64,000 nt of DNA from Pontibacter diazotrophicus (GTDB taxonomy: Bacteria; Bacteroidota; Bacteroidia; Cytophagales; Hymenobacteraceae). Positions 52,751-62,670 of the stretch are shown one piece after another. The stretch is from contig NZ_QRGR01000013.1 of NCBI RefSeq assembly GCF_003367245.1, forward strand, positions 62,001 through 126,000, read 5' to 3'. The notes beneath the pieces are model-generated. The model saw only the letters and a list, made by a program, of their open reading frames with translations. It had not been told where the DNA came from and made no database searches. The first letter of the stretch is position 1. Each line of letters starts with the position of its first letter. A program made the position numbers and the translations under genes.

Positions 52751-53104
52751 TGAAGAGCAAGAAGCAGGTATAGGCTGTAGTGGTTCTATGAATCCGTTAC
52801 AAGAAGTTAGTCAATATCTAATCTGACAGCTTAATTAACTCAGGTTGCGATTATATGCACTTGTCAAGCATATAGGCAAAGCGAATAGCACCAACTTCAG
52901 TAGGAATCCTTGCGATGTGGTTTGAGAAGGCAGTTGCCTGATTCAACTATCTGGCATGTTTGGGAGTCAAGCAAAAATTTATCCTTTTCTTAACTCCCAG
53001 GCTCTTGGCTCATCCATGGCGGTAAAGAAAGTGCCACAGCAGTGGGTGTTCAGATTGCCTGTTGAGCATTATATAGTTCTTGAATTTTTAACAAACCAAA
53101 ACAC
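52751..53104. other. Gene-free stretch after purE
   Basis: About 350 bases; I see no coding pattern, strong hairpin or consensus promoter. Confidence 0.5.
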
Positions 53105-53626
53105 ATGAGAAAATCGCTTATTAAATTCTCTTTCCTGATTGCTGCCATGTTGGTGGCTTTTTCATCGTATGCGCAATCCAACTTCAGTAGTAAGTTAATT
53201 GGCGTCGGCGTCGTGGTATCAGATTTAGAACGCTCGTTAGATTTTTATACAAACGGAATCGGAATGGTGAAAGCCTACAGTTTTGAAATCAATGAAGAAT
53301 TTTCAAAGCGTTCTGGTCTGGCGGACGGTGTACCTACTTCTGTAACCGTTTTGAAACTGGAGAACAGCCCGGAAGCCAACGAATGGAAGCTCATGAGCTT
53401 TGGGAAAAAGGCTACTCATCCTAAAGCGAACTTTATTCAGGACGATGTAGGCATGCAGTACATTACCATCAATGTAAAAGCGCTAAAGCCTGTCATAGAA
53501 AGACTGAAAGAAAGAAATGTGCCGTTCCTGGGAAGTACGCCTACACCTTTGAATGAGAATGCACACTTTGTGCTGGTGCAGGACCCTGATGGAATTTTTA
53601 TTGAATTGATAGGACCGATGGAATAG
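53105..53626 (+). CDS. Exported VOC (glyoxalase-fold) protein
   Basis: A 173-residue protein with signal peptide (cleavage near SSYAQ), then a vicinal-oxygen-chelate fold: GVGVVVSDLERSLDFYTNGI at the start and VLVQDPDGIFIELIGP at the end with the metal-binding Glu. Substrate unknown. It may act in the periplasm, which is unusual for VOC proteins. Confidence 0.87.
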   Translation: MRKSLIKFSFLIAAMLVAFSSYAQSNFSSKLIGVGVVVSDLERSLDFYTNGIGMVKAYSFEINEEFSKRSGLADGVPTSVTVLKLENSPEANEWKLMSFGKKATHPKANFIQDDVGMQYITINVKALKPVIERLKERNVPFLGSTPTPLNENAHFVLVQDPDGIFIELIGPME

Positions 53627-53669
53627 TCTTTCATAGCCCCTCTTTTTTTCTGACATACCAAGTCAAGTC

Positions 53670-53716
53670 ACCCCTGCCCCTCCTGAGGTGAAGGGGCCCC
53701 CTTTAGAGTCCAAGGG
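53670..53716. repeat. GC-rich REP-like palindrome
   Basis: A CCCCTGCCCCTCCTGAGG run followed by AAGGGGCCCCC and CAAGGGG forms nested hairpins between VOC and GH140-like genes. It shares the CCCCTCCT/AGGGG core with the element at 47035-47062. Confidence 0.6.
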
Positions 53717-53780
53717 GAGCTTGCTTCTTCATTTGCCAGGGGCTCTTTCCATTGCTAATGCTGTATCCCAATTCAGTTCA

Positions 53781-53825
53781 TTCATGCACATTGCTTTTCA
53801 TATAGCATAAAGCAATGTGCATGAA
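53781..53825. terminator. 17-bp hairpin between convergent genes
   Basis: TTCATGCACATTGCTTT (53781-53797) and its perfect complement (53809-53825) with an 11-base loop. Likely a bidirectional terminator, though no long T tract follows. Confidence 0.65.
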
Positions 53826-53850
53826 CTAACAACCTTAATACAAGCTTAAA

Positions 53851-55788
53851 TCAAGGCTTTAGCAAAATCTTGACAGCCCAGTCCGTTGAGGCTGGGTTGG
53901 AACCATCAGGGAAGTTGGGTACGGCCAGATTGCCTTTTCGATCTGATTTAATTGTTTCAGGGGCTTTCCACTCTCCGTTCCTGGGGTTAAACCATTGGAA
54001 GGCATAGTTGGTATTCTTCTTCAAACCAGTTATCCTGGGCAGTTCTGCCTTGTTTTCAAAATAGAGCAACGCAAAATCTTTTTCCGGATGCATCATCATA
54101 AAGGACCAGCCATCCAGACCCCGCACCGAGCTGTTTTTTGCTTTTTGAGGATGGAGGTGCTGGTGATAAGGCTGCAGTTTCTGGTATCGTTCTCCTTCTG
54201 AAAGGACAAAGGTCTTCAGGTGCTGCATTTGGTTTCCGGATTCATATCTCAAGGCATCCCAGATGTGGGGGCGGGCTCCGGCAGGCTCTCCGGTACTGGT
54301 TATATCATAAGCAGCGGTGCCATGCACATGACCTGCCAAGCCTCCGGAAAGAACAGAGCCGTACATCTGCGCCCGTGCAAAATAGTTGTCCCTATCAGAA
54401 TTGGCCGGCGGGGTTTCGCCTCCCGGCTTGTTGATTTCATGGTTCCAGCCGGTATAATAAGGCTCAAAGTTGATAGCCGGATAAGGAGGTTTTAGATGAA
54501 AAAGGGTATCCATTGCTCCGTAAAAGCCATGGTCCCGGGGCTTATTGCCTACGCTGTGCATATCGAGCCAGGGCACTTCTTTTCCATGACCAAAGGTGGT
54601 GTAGGTCGAGTGATCGATCAGGGAGGTGTGCAGCTGGCCAAAGGGCGGCGGTCCGTACTTGTTCAGGTGGTAGGTCAGGGCTTCGTTAAACTGCTCTGCG
54701 GTCAGGCTGAATTCCTCGGGAATCCAGTCCAGGTGAATGCCACTGAACAGGAAGTTTTGTGCGCCGTAGCGGGAAATCAGGTATTGTACGTAGCGGGCAA
54801 AGGTCTCATTAAAGTTGAAGTAGGCGTTCCAGGATGGGCCGGCATCACGGCGGATGGTCTCCAGCAAGGGCACAAAGCCCTGCTCCGACATATACTGCAT
54901 TTTTTTGTCCAGGCTTTGAAAATAGGCTGGGTTTATCTGGTTGAAATCGGAAACGCCTTGATGTTCCTCAGACATGGAAAAGGGCAGGTTCCCATATTCG
55001 TCCCGCATGTTCTTAGCGGTGAAAGTGCCCCAGTAGCTCAGGCCGCCGGAGGCGTCGGTTCCCTTGCCCGGGGCAACGTCGTAGCTGAATTTTTCCCAGG
55101 CATTGCGCACAAAAACGCCGTTTTCGTCAGCATAGGTGCTGGGGTTTAGGTCCGTGTCCCAGTTAGGGAAGGCGGCAATCATGCTGACGGAGTTAAACCC
55201 TTGATTTTTGCGGTAGTTGACAGCATCCTCAAAGCCAATGCCAGGGCCCGGGCGATAATCATCAGAAGTGGGAGCGTTGCGAAACGGCAGCCGCCAGGTG
55301 GTGCCGGCCAGCCAGGTGTCACCAACCATAAAGTACGGGCTCCCGTCGGCGTATTGCAGCGCATGTCCATTTGGCGTGGCACCTACAAAGCCGCGGCGGT
55401 TGGGGTTTTCCAGCAGCTCCTTTTCCGTCCATGCTACAGCGGTGAACTGGCCGCTCTTTTGGTTTAGTCCGTCATCCTGCTGCTGGTTTGACCCACTGGT
55501 CCATTCCCATTGGCCAGGCTTGGTTGCCACTAGGCGTACCTTAAAGACATTGTCACCATCCCAGAATCCATACACGCGCCTGGAAAAATCCGGGCCAGTC
55601 AAATCCACCCATACAGTAACATCTGTATAATAATTGTCATAGGCCTTTTCAGCCTTTAAGGTTATTTCCTGCATTTCCCACACATGCGGGTTAGCAACCG
55701 GAGAAGTTTGAAAAGCAACTGCCTGAAAATGGGATAGCCATAAGATTAGCAGGCAAAAGGAGGAAAAGGTGAAGCGTTGGATATTCAT
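53851..55788 (-). CDS. GH140-like (DUF5060/DUF4038) glycoside hydrolase
   Basis: A 645-residue exported protein. After the signal peptide, an N-terminal beta domain (VWEMQEITLKAEKAYDNYYT, DUF5060-like) is followed by a TIM-barrel DUF4038 domain: YFMVGDTWLAGTTWRL, YRKNQGFNSVSMIAAFPNWD, and HIWDALRYESGNQM near the C-terminal domain. The family includes apiosidases. Substrate here unknown; no SusCD pair nearby. Confidence 0.85.
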   Translation of the reverse strand: MNIQRFTFSSFCLLILWLSHFQAVAFQTSPVANPHVWEMQEITLKAEKAYDNYYTDVTVWVDLTGPDFSRRVYGFWDGDNVFKVRLVATKPGQWEWTSGSNQQQDDGLNQKSGQFTAVAWTEKELLENPNRRGFVGATPNGHALQYADGSPYFMVGDTWLAGTTWRLPFRNAPTSDDYRPGPGIGFEDAVNYRKNQGFNSVSMIAAFPNWDTDLNPSTYADENGVFVRNAWEKFSYDVAPGKGTDASGGLSYWGTFTAKNMRDEYGNLPFSMSEEHQGVSDFNQINPAYFQSLDKKMQYMSEQGFVPLLETIRRDAGPSWNAYFNFNETFARYVQYLISRYGAQNFLFSGIHLDWIPEEFSLTAEQFNEALTYHLNKYGPPPFGQLHTSLIDHSTYTTFGHGKEVPWLDMHSVGNKPRDHGFYGAMDTLFHLKPPYPAINFEPYYTGWNHEINKPGGETPPANSDRDNYFARAQMYGSVLSGGLAGHVHGTAAYDITSTGEPAGARPHIWDALRYESGNQMQHLKTFVLSEGERYQKLQPYHQHLHPQKAKNSSVRGLDGWSFMMMHPEKDFALLYFENKAELPRITGLKKNTNYAFQWFNPRNGEWKAPETIKSDRKGNLAVPNFPDGSNPASTDWAVKILLKP

Positions 55789-56147
55789 TAGTATGAAGGT
55801 GTTGTCAATTCTGGAAGCACCTTTAAATATATAAAATTTGTCGGTGTAAATCGGCCTAACATCGGCTATAGGAAAGTTTCAACGAGACTGCCCCACTGGC
55901 ATCGCTGCTTTGCTGCGACAGTCTGATAGATTCTTCTTTGAACTATTTGGAATAATCCTTCCTTCTAGCCATAGGTTTATTGGTTAGGGGAAGGTAGTAT
56001 ACTGTTTTCTAGCCTTCCACCTTTTCAGGGGATTTCGGCTTTAGCTGAAGTTATCAGAAAAAGAAGCCTGTTATTTGGCTATAGCCTTTATATGATTTTA
56101 TTTTCTGCCAACCACAGCATGTTTATCAGATGAGAAAACAGCATCTT
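55789..56147. other. Gene-free stretch between divergent genes
   Basis: About 360 bases, AT-rich in part, with only the promoter element at its right end recognised. Confidence 0.5.
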
Positions 56148-56155
56148 TATATTTG
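56148..56155 (+). promoter_or_regulatory. -7 element of the FG-GAP protein gene
   Basis: TATATTTG, 67 bases before the start codon. A TTTA 22 bases upstream is a weak -33. Confidence 0.45.
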
Positions 56156-56222
56156 TGTTTTATGATAAGTTGCTGGTAAGCCTGCTGCTGCAGTAGATTA
56201 AGTATCAAGAATTTCCACGTAA

Positions 56223-59200
56223 ATGAAATACCGCCTGTTCCTTTTAAATGTGCTGTTGCTTCCTCTGTTCTTTAGCTGTAACCAGGGGCAGGAGGCAAAT
56301 CAATCAGCCCTGTTCTGGCAAAAGGATGCTGCAGAAACCAACATCGATTTCATCAATCAGTTGCCTGACACCGGGCCTCTTAACTTAATGACGTACCCTT
56401 ATTTCTACAATGGGGCAGGGGTGGCGGCAGGCGATGTGAACAACGATGGGCTTCCGGATTTGTTTTTTGTGCAGAACCAGGGAGAAAACAAGCTTTACCT
56501 GAATAAAGGTAAAAGCGAAAGCAGCTCTTTCTCTTTCCAGGACATTACAGCAGAAAGCGGCCTGAGCGAGTTCTCCGACTGGGAGACCGGAGTGACCATG
56601 GCCGATGTGAACGGCGATGGCTGGCTGGATATTTATGTTTGTGCCCTGGTAGATTTCAAGGGCTTGAAGGGCCATAACAGGTTGTACATGAACAATGGGG
56701 TAGATGCCAGCGGCAATGTCAGCTTTACAGAACAGGCTGCGGAATGGGGGCTCGATTTCAAAGGGTATTCTACACAGGCTACCTTTTTTGACTATGACCA
56801 GGATGGTGACCTCGACATGTATCTGTTAAACCATGCGGCAGAGGTAAATCTAAATTATGGGATCGCCGACATGGATAGGGAACAGAAAGATGAAAAAGTA
56901 GGCGATGTGCTCTACGAAAATCAACTCAATGGCATAGCAGGACAGGCGGGAAATGCAGCAGTTGCAAAGTTTAAAGATGTAAGCGAGCAGACTGGTATTT
57001 ACCAGTCTCCGATGGGCATTGGCCTGGGGGTAGTGGTGGCCGACTTTAATCAGGATGGTTGGGACGATATATACGTAGCCAATGATTTTCACGAAGACGA
57101 CTTTTGCTACATCAACCAGGGTGACGGCACCTTTAAAGAAAGCATTCGGGAGCGTTTTCGCTATCTGAGCCGTTTCTCCATGGGTTGCGATGCTGCCGAC
57201 CTGAACAACGACGGCTACCCCGACCTGATGACGCTTGACATGTTCCCGGAAAACGAGGTGGTGGAAAAAACATCGATGGGAGAGGAAGCTTTCCTGATCA
57301 TGAAGCACAAAATGGCTTACGGTTACATGCCCCAGTACAGCCGCAACTGCCTGCAGCTAAATCTATCGGGAGAGAAGTTCTCTGAGATTGGTTATATGGC
57401 GGGCGTGGCTGCAACGGATTGGAGCTGGAGCACGCTACTGGCCGACTTTGATAATGACGGACAAAAAGATATTTTCATAGGCAATGGCATTGCACGCCGC
57501 CAGAACGATTTAGATTTTATCCGCTATTTTTCCAATACTGCGCTCCACCTCCAGAAAAGCGAGAAAATTGACCAGGAACTCATTGAAGCCATGCCGAGTG
57601 GCAAGGTGCCTAATTTTATTTTCAGGGGCACCAAAAGCATGCAGTTCGAAGACAAGTCCCAGGAATGGGGTTTTGGCAACCCAACACTCAGCAGCGGATC
57701 AGTTTATACTGATTTGGATGGAGACGGAGACCTGGAACTGGTGACCAACAATATCAACGAACCCGCGGGTATCTATGAAAACCGGAGCCAGGAGCTTCAT
57801 GGCCATCACTATCTGAAGGTAAAACTGCAGGGCCAGGGGGGCAATACTTATGGTGTCGGCGCCAAGGTGTTTGTGATGCATGGCGGAACACTGCAGTTTC
57901 AGCACCAGATGCCCACACGGGGTTTCCTTTCTTCGGTAGATCCTACGCTTACTTTTGGCCTGGGCAAGCAAACCAAAATCGATAGTGTATTGGTGCTCTG
58001 GGGCAATCAGAAAGCTCAGGTTATCAGGGAGGTTTCCCCCAATCAAACACTGGAACTGGCCCAGGCAAATGCTACCGTCAGTGCCGAACCTTATTATGCA
58101 AAGCTTTTTTCCAAACCGGAACCGCTTTTAGAGGAGGTCAGCACCGGCTATGCCCTGGATTACACGCACCAGGAAAACGACTATAACGATTTCGCCATAG
58201 AATCGCTCATTCCTTTTCAGCTCTCTACCGAAGGTCCTAGAATGGCAGTGGGCGATGTGAACGGGGATGGCCTGGAAGATTTTTATGTTGGCGGAGCCAG
58301 CAGGCAGGCAGGAAGCCTGTTTCTGCAAAAGGCTGACCGCCGGTTTGTGGCAGGCAATTCCGCCGCCTTTCTGGCCGATGCCGGCAGCGAAGACGTAGAT
58401 GCCTTGTTCTTTGATGCAGACGGAGACAACGACCTGGACCTCTACGTAGTAAGCGCCGGCAATGAACATACAGCTAAAAAAGAACAGCTCCTCGACAGGT
58501 TGTATCTGAACGATGGCAAAGGAAATTTTACCCGTATGCCGGAGCATTTGCCCTTGCTGTACAGCAATACGAGTTGCGTGCGCGCCCATGACTTCGATGG
58601 CGATGGTGACCTTGACCTGTTTGTAGGCGGGAGAGTACAAAGCAAAGCATACGGCCATATTCCCGATTCTTATTTGCTGGTTAACGATGGCACAGGTCAC
58701 TTTTCCGACCAAACCGAGCAGCTGGCACCCGGACTTAGAAAAGCAGGCATGCTCACTGACGCACAATGGGTAGATTACGATGGCAATGGCCTGACGGACC
58801 TGGTGGTAGTGGGAGACTGGATGCCTGTTAAATTTTTCAGCAACAACGGAAAGCAGCTGCAGGAAGTGAAAGAGGTGCCTGGCCTGGAGCAATCGAACGG
58901 TTTCTGGCAAACGGTGCAGGTTGCCGATTTTGATGGCGATGGTGACCCTGATTTCTTGCTAGGCAACCTGGGCATCAACAGCAAGTTGCGGAAGAACAAC
59001 GGGGCTCCCTTGAAAATGCTTGTAAAAGATGTAGATGAAAATAAAAAACTGGAGCACATTTTAATGTACCAGCGCCAGGAGAAGTGGTACCCGGTGGCTA
59101 ACAAGGAAGAGTTAGGAAAACAGTTGCCGCTAATGAATAAGAAGTTCAATTACTTTAAAGACTATGCCGGAAAAGCTGTAACCGAGATCTTTGATAAAGG

Positions 59201-59660
59201 CGAGATGGAGGGAGCGCTTGAGCTGGAGGTAAATCGCTTTGAGTCGGTGTACCTGGAGAACTTAGGAGGCGGTAAATTCAAGCAGCACCTCTTGCCAGTT
59301 GAGGCACAGGTATCCAAGGTCTGGGCTTTCCATGTGATGGATGTAGACAGCGATGGTCATCAGGATGTGCTGCTAGGTGGTAATTTCTGGGGAGTGAGTG
59401 CCTATCAGGGGCGCTATGATGCAAGCTGGGGTTTGGTGTTGAAAGGAGATGGTAAAGGCAACTTCAAAGCACTTTCCCCCACTGAATGCGGTTTCCTGCT
59501 GGAGGGTGAAGTGCGGGATATCAAATCAGTAAATACGCCGGCCGGCCCCCTGGTGTTGGTAGCCAGAAACAACCTGCCGATGCAACTATTCAATCCCCGT
59601 GCAGTGGCTTCCCCCGAGGGTTTGATGGCAAACCAGCGTGGTCGTAGTGCCGCTAAATAG
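56223..59660 (+). CDS. FG-GAP/VCBS repeat lipoprotein with ASPIC/UnbV domain (CRTAC1-like)
   Basis: A 1145-residue lipoprotein (lipobox FFSC). I count 13 calcium-binding DxDxDGxxD-type repeats (for example DVNGDGWLDIYV, DYDQDGDLDMYL, DFDGDGDLDLFVGG), which form two beta-propellers. Between them, near residues 545-620, is an ASPIC/UnbV domain (FGLGKQTKIDSVLVLWGNQK). It should be surface-exposed. The haloperoxidase gene follows 79 bases later. Confidence 0.92.
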   Translation: MKYRLFLLNVLLLPLFFSCNQGQEANQSALFWQKDAAETNIDFINQLPDTGPLNLMTYPYFYNGAGVAAGDVNNDGLPDLFFVQNQGENKLYLNKGKSESSSFSFQDITAESGLSEFSDWETGVTMADVNGDGWLDIYVCALVDFKGLKGHNRLYMNNGVDASGNVSFTEQAAEWGLDFKGYSTQATFFDYDQDGDLDMYLLNHAAEVNLNYGIADMDREQKDEKVGDVLYENQLNGIAGQAGNAAVAKFKDVSEQTGIYQSPMGIGLGVVVADFNQDGWDDIYVANDFHEDDFCYINQGDGTFKESIRERFRYLSRFSMGCDAADLNNDGYPDLMTLDMFPENEVVEKTSMGEEAFLIMKHKMAYGYMPQYSRNCLQLNLSGEKFSEIGYMAGVAATDWSWSTLLADFDNDGQKDIFIGNGIARRQNDLDFIRYFSNTALHLQKSEKIDQELIEAMPSGKVPNFIFRGTKSMQFEDKSQEWGFGNPTLSSGSVYTDLDGDGDLELVTNNINEPAGIYENRSQELHGHHYLKVKLQGQGGNTYGVGAKVFVMHGGTLQFQHQMPTRGFLSSVDPTLTFGLGKQTKIDSVLVLWGNQKAQVIREVSPNQTLELAQANATVSAEPYYAKLFSKPEPLLEEVSTGYALDYTHQENDYNDFAIESLIPFQLSTEGPRMAVGDVNGDGLEDFYVGGASRQAGSLFLQKADRRFVAGNSAAFLADAGSEDVDALFFDADGDNDLDLYVVSAGNEHTAKKEQLLDRLYLNDGKGNFTRMPEHLPLLYSNTSCVRAHDFDGDGDLDLFVGGRVQSKAYGHIPDSYLLVNDGTGHFSDQTEQLAPGLRKAGMLTDAQWVDYDGNGLTDLVVVGDWMPVKFFSNNGKQLQEVKEVPGLEQSNGFWQTVQVADFDGDGDPDFLLGNLGINSKLRKNNGAPLKMLVKDVDENKKLEHILMYQRQEKWYPVANKEELGKQLPLMNKKFNYFKDYAGKAVTEIFDKGEMEGALELEVNRFESVYLENLGGGKFKQHLLPVEAQVSKVWAFHVMDVDSDGHQDVLLGGNFWGVSAYQGRYDASWGLVLKGDGKGNFKALSPTECGFLLEGEVRDIKSVNTPAGPLVLVARNNLPMQLFNPRAVASPEGLMANQRGRSAAK

Positions 59661-59739
59661 TTGATAATGGTATAAGATGTTTATAAGTTTGTGTATGAGG
59701 AGCTTGTCGGGTTTGAAACAGAAACAAGAAGTTGAATCT

Positions 59740-61158
59740 ATGAAAAAATTCAGTCTCAAGGCTTTTCTTATTTCTGCTTTGCTGCTTCTTATTCTTGCCA
59801 TGCCTGCCTGCAAAGAGGGGAGCGTAGCAAAGTATGCATCAGCAGAAGCATACAATAAGGCTGCTGCCGATCCGGCACTGCTGCATGCCTGCACACAACA
59901 ACTGACTGCCGTTATTGTACATGATGTGTTTAAGCCACCTGTGGCCAGCCGCATCTACGCCTATTCTTACCTGGCTGCTTACGAAGCACTGCGCTATCAA
60001 TCAGAAGAACACGCTTCGCTAGCCGGAAAATTAAACCAGTTTACGACGGTACCAGCCCCGGACCCGGCAAGTGCTTATTGCTTTCCCCTGGCCGGTGTTA
60101 CAGCTTTTATAAGCGTGGGCAAAGGCCTTACCTTTAACCAGGCTTTGTGGGAAGAGTTTGAGGAGGAGTTCTATAGGTCTTACCAGCAAATGGGTATGCC
60201 CGCTGAAGTGTACGACAAATCCATTGCCTACGGGCAGGAGGTTGCTGCACACGTGCTTTCTTATGCAGGGCAGGATAATTACAAAGAAACAAGAGCTTTC
60301 CGCCACACCATCAGCTACCAGCCGGGCGGTTGGGAACCCACTCCGCCTGTATTTGCCGAAGCCTGCGAGCCGCAGTGGAATTCCATCAGAAGCTTTACCC
60401 TCGACTCTGTCGCCCATTTTGCTCCTCCTGCGCCCACTACCTACAGCCTCGATACGAACAGTGCGTTCTACAGGCTTACAAAAGAAGTGTACGATACTGG
60501 CATTAACCTCCAGGAGGAACAAAAAACAATTGCGTATTTCTGGGATGATAATCCTTTTGTAACCAGCGTGAGGGGGCATGCTGCCTTTGCCGAAAAGAAG
60601 ATGACGCCCCCCGGCCACTGGATAGACATTGCCAGAACGGTGTCTCAACAGAAAAAACAGGGAATGCTGGAGGCTGCCGAAACCTATACATTAACTGCTC
60701 TTGCCCTAAACGATGCCTTCATTGCCTGTTGGGATGCCAAGTACAAAACCGACAGAATTCGCCCTGTTACAGTCATCACCCAACATATTGATAAAGGCTG
60801 GATGCCTTTCCTGGAAACTCCCGGTTTTCCGGAGTATGTGAGCGGGCATAGCAGTATCTCGGCTGCGGCCGGGCGTGTTTTAACCCACACCTTTGGCGAA
60901 AATGTTGCTTTCACCGATTCTACAGAGTATGTCTATGGCCATGGAGTAAGGTCTTTCGCTTCTTTTGAAGAGGCCTACTGGGAAGCTTCTATGAGCCGTG
61001 TGTATGGGGGAATTCATTACCGCGACGGAGCGGAACAAGGCACCTATCTGGGTGAGCGTATAGGTGATTGGGTTTGGGCTCTTGCAAAAGGAAATAAACA
61101 GGAACTGCTGGCGGTAGAGTCTAATAAAGTACCAGTGCTGAAAGCTTCTACAGAATAA
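59740..61158 (+). CDS. Vanadium-dependent haloperoxidase-family lipoprotein
   Basis: A 472-residue lipoprotein (MKKFSLKAFLISALLLLILA, lipobox MPAC). The PAP2-type active site is KYKTDRIRPVT, YVSGHSSISAAAG and SRVYGGIHYRDGAEQG, as in vanadium haloperoxidases and related phosphatases. Adjacent to the FG-GAP protein; this pairing is common in Bacteroidota. Halogenating activity is not proven. The ATG at 59740 is preferred. Confidence 0.9.
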   Translation: MKKFSLKAFLISALLLLILAMPACKEGSVAKYASAEAYNKAAADPALLHACTQQLTAVIVHDVFKPPVASRIYAYSYLAAYEALRYQSEEHASLAGKLNQFTTVPAPDPASAYCFPLAGVTAFISVGKGLTFNQALWEEFEEEFYRSYQQMGMPAEVYDKSIAYGQEVAAHVLSYAGQDNYKETRAFRHTISYQPGGWEPTPPVFAEACEPQWNSIRSFTLDSVAHFAPPAPTTYSLDTNSAFYRLTKEVYDTGINLQEEQKTIAYFWDDNPFVTSVRGHAAFAEKKMTPPGHWIDIARTVSQQKKQGMLEAAETYTLTALALNDAFIACWDAKYKTDRIRPVTVITQHIDKGWMPFLETPGFPEYVSGHSSISAAAGRVLTHTFGENVAFTDSTEYVYGHGVRSFASFEEAYWEASMSRVYGGIHYRDGAEQGTYLGERIGDWVWALAKGNKQELLAVESNKVPVLKASTE

Positions 61159-61818
61159 AAGAGTAGCTGTAAGCTGGAACTGCTAATCCTATATTTCCAC
61201 GGCACCTTCCTGATTTGGAGCCCTAATAAAGCCTTATTTTAAGCATTCCTACAGGTGCCTGGTGGAGATGGCTACTTCGTTTTGGATAGTTTAGTACGCT
61301 GGTGCCTAAAGTGGTGTAGTATCATGCCAGAGGAGCAAATCTTATTCTTCTGTTTTTGTTTCGATGATGTTGTGAGTTGTGTAATAGGAATAACCTGAAC
61401 TTGCAGCCACAGGTAGTGAAGCACTTATCGGTTTCTGTTTTAAAAGAACAGGTGATAGCCTGTATACCCCATCCAATGTAAGTTGACTGCCAAAGCAGCC
61501 CAAAGCAGCATATGCTGCTTTGGGCAATATCTCTTTCGATAGCTACCCAATATAAATAGGTGTCGGAGGCCAGCTACCAACAGCAGGCCAATGTCACTTC
61601 TTTTTTATAGCCGGAATGTTGGCTATAAATGAATGTATAATTATTTGCTAAGGTTGCTGTACGTGCTAATTGCTTACATAATAATACAATAAGGAGCCTG
61701 TTTTAGACTAAATTCATAAATTTTATTTAATACTATAACTTTATTATTTATATATAGTATGATTCACAGGAAACGTAGCCCTTAACGGCTCAACTGCTAA
61801 CTTCTTCAAATTTAATTT
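61159..61818. other. 660-base gene-free region with a perfect palindrome
   Basis: No supported gene. A perfect 28-base palindrome lies at 61498-61525 (GCCCAAAGCAGCA-TA-TGCTGCTTTGGGC), preceded by a tandem CCAAAGCAG. The right end is AT-rich. Confidence 0.6.
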
Positions 61819-62592
61819 ATGATTGAAACTATTACAAAACGTAATAAGGCTAACGCGCCTAAAGTTAAACCTGCGAACAAACCTGTTGCAAAAGATAATC
61901 AGGTTACTACTCCCAAAGCTTTAACAGTTATACCCCTCATTTCTCTCCTTATAAATCAGGCAAAAGTAAATACTTTATTTTTGGTGTTGCTGTACCTGGT
62001 GCCCTTGGTTTGTTTATTATTGGTTTTAGGTACTAATATATTCGCCTCCATTCCTGTAGGTAATTTCACCAGGGAGCCTGTTGCCGTTGCCGGATTACCA
62101 TTCTATGTAGGCTTCATCTCTAATATGGGAATGTTGTTTTGGTGTGCTGCAGCAGTATTATGTATTTTTAGCTGGCTTGTATTTCGTCAGAACGAAAGTG
62201 AAAAAACACTGTCAAGCTTTCTGCTTTACTTTGGGCTGCTCACCCTTGCCTTGCTCTTCGATGACTTTTTTCAACTCCATGACTATATATTTCTCTTTTA
62301 CCTGCCAATATCTGAGAAACTCATTTTCTTATCGTATGGTATCCTGATGCTGTCTGGTTTAATTATTTTCAGGGACTATATTCTGATGCAGACAGATTTC
62401 TTTGTGTTTTTTACAGCCTTTGTTTTTCTTGGGTTGTCCATTGTGGTGGACTCACTTCAGCATCAGTTACAACCTTTTCTTGGAGAGGACATAAGAATTT
62501 TACTGGAAGATGGATTCAAGTTTTTTGGTATAGTAGGTTGGTTCGGTTATTTTGCGAAGGTGTGTCTGACAAAGTTCAGAGCTTCTGTGTAG
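61819..62592 (+). CDS. Hypothetical polytopic membrane protein
   Basis: A 257-residue protein with a basic, disordered N-terminus of about 50 residues and six or so membrane helices. LLFDDFFQLHDYIF and DIRILLEDGFKFFGIVGWFG place Asp, His and Glu at the membrane, which might form a metal site as in ceramidase-like hydrolases, but this is a guess. Unrecognised. Confidence 0.7.
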   Translation: MIETITKRNKANAPKVKPANKPVAKDNQVTTPKALTVIPLISLLINQAKVNTLFLVLLYLVPLVCLLLVLGTNIFASIPVGNFTREPVAVAGLPFYVGFISNMGMLFWCAAAVLCIFSWLVFRQNESEKTLSSFLLYFGLLTLALLFDDFFQLHDYIFLFYLPISEKLIFLSYGILMLSGLIIFRDYILMQTDFFVFFTAFVFLGLSIVVDSLQHQLQPFLGEDIRILLEDGFKFFGIVGWFGYFAKVCLTKFRASV

Positions 62593-62612
62593 TAGAGTTA
62601 GCAGTGACGTTA

Positions 62613-62656
62613 TACATAGAAAAGCCCCGCTGAAATCAGCGGGGCTTTTCTATGTA
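62613..62656. terminator. Bidirectional terminator palindrome
   Basis: TACATAGAAAAGCCCCGCTGA (62613-62633) apart from two bases is followed by its exact complement (62636-62656), between the convergent membrane-protein and dnaK genes. Confidence 0.9.
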
Positions 62657-62670
62657 AATCAGGTTATTTC

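Noticed and set aside
61342..61527. A 61-codon minus-strand open frame
   Set aside because: It starts within the 28-base palindrome and shows no coding features; treated as chance.
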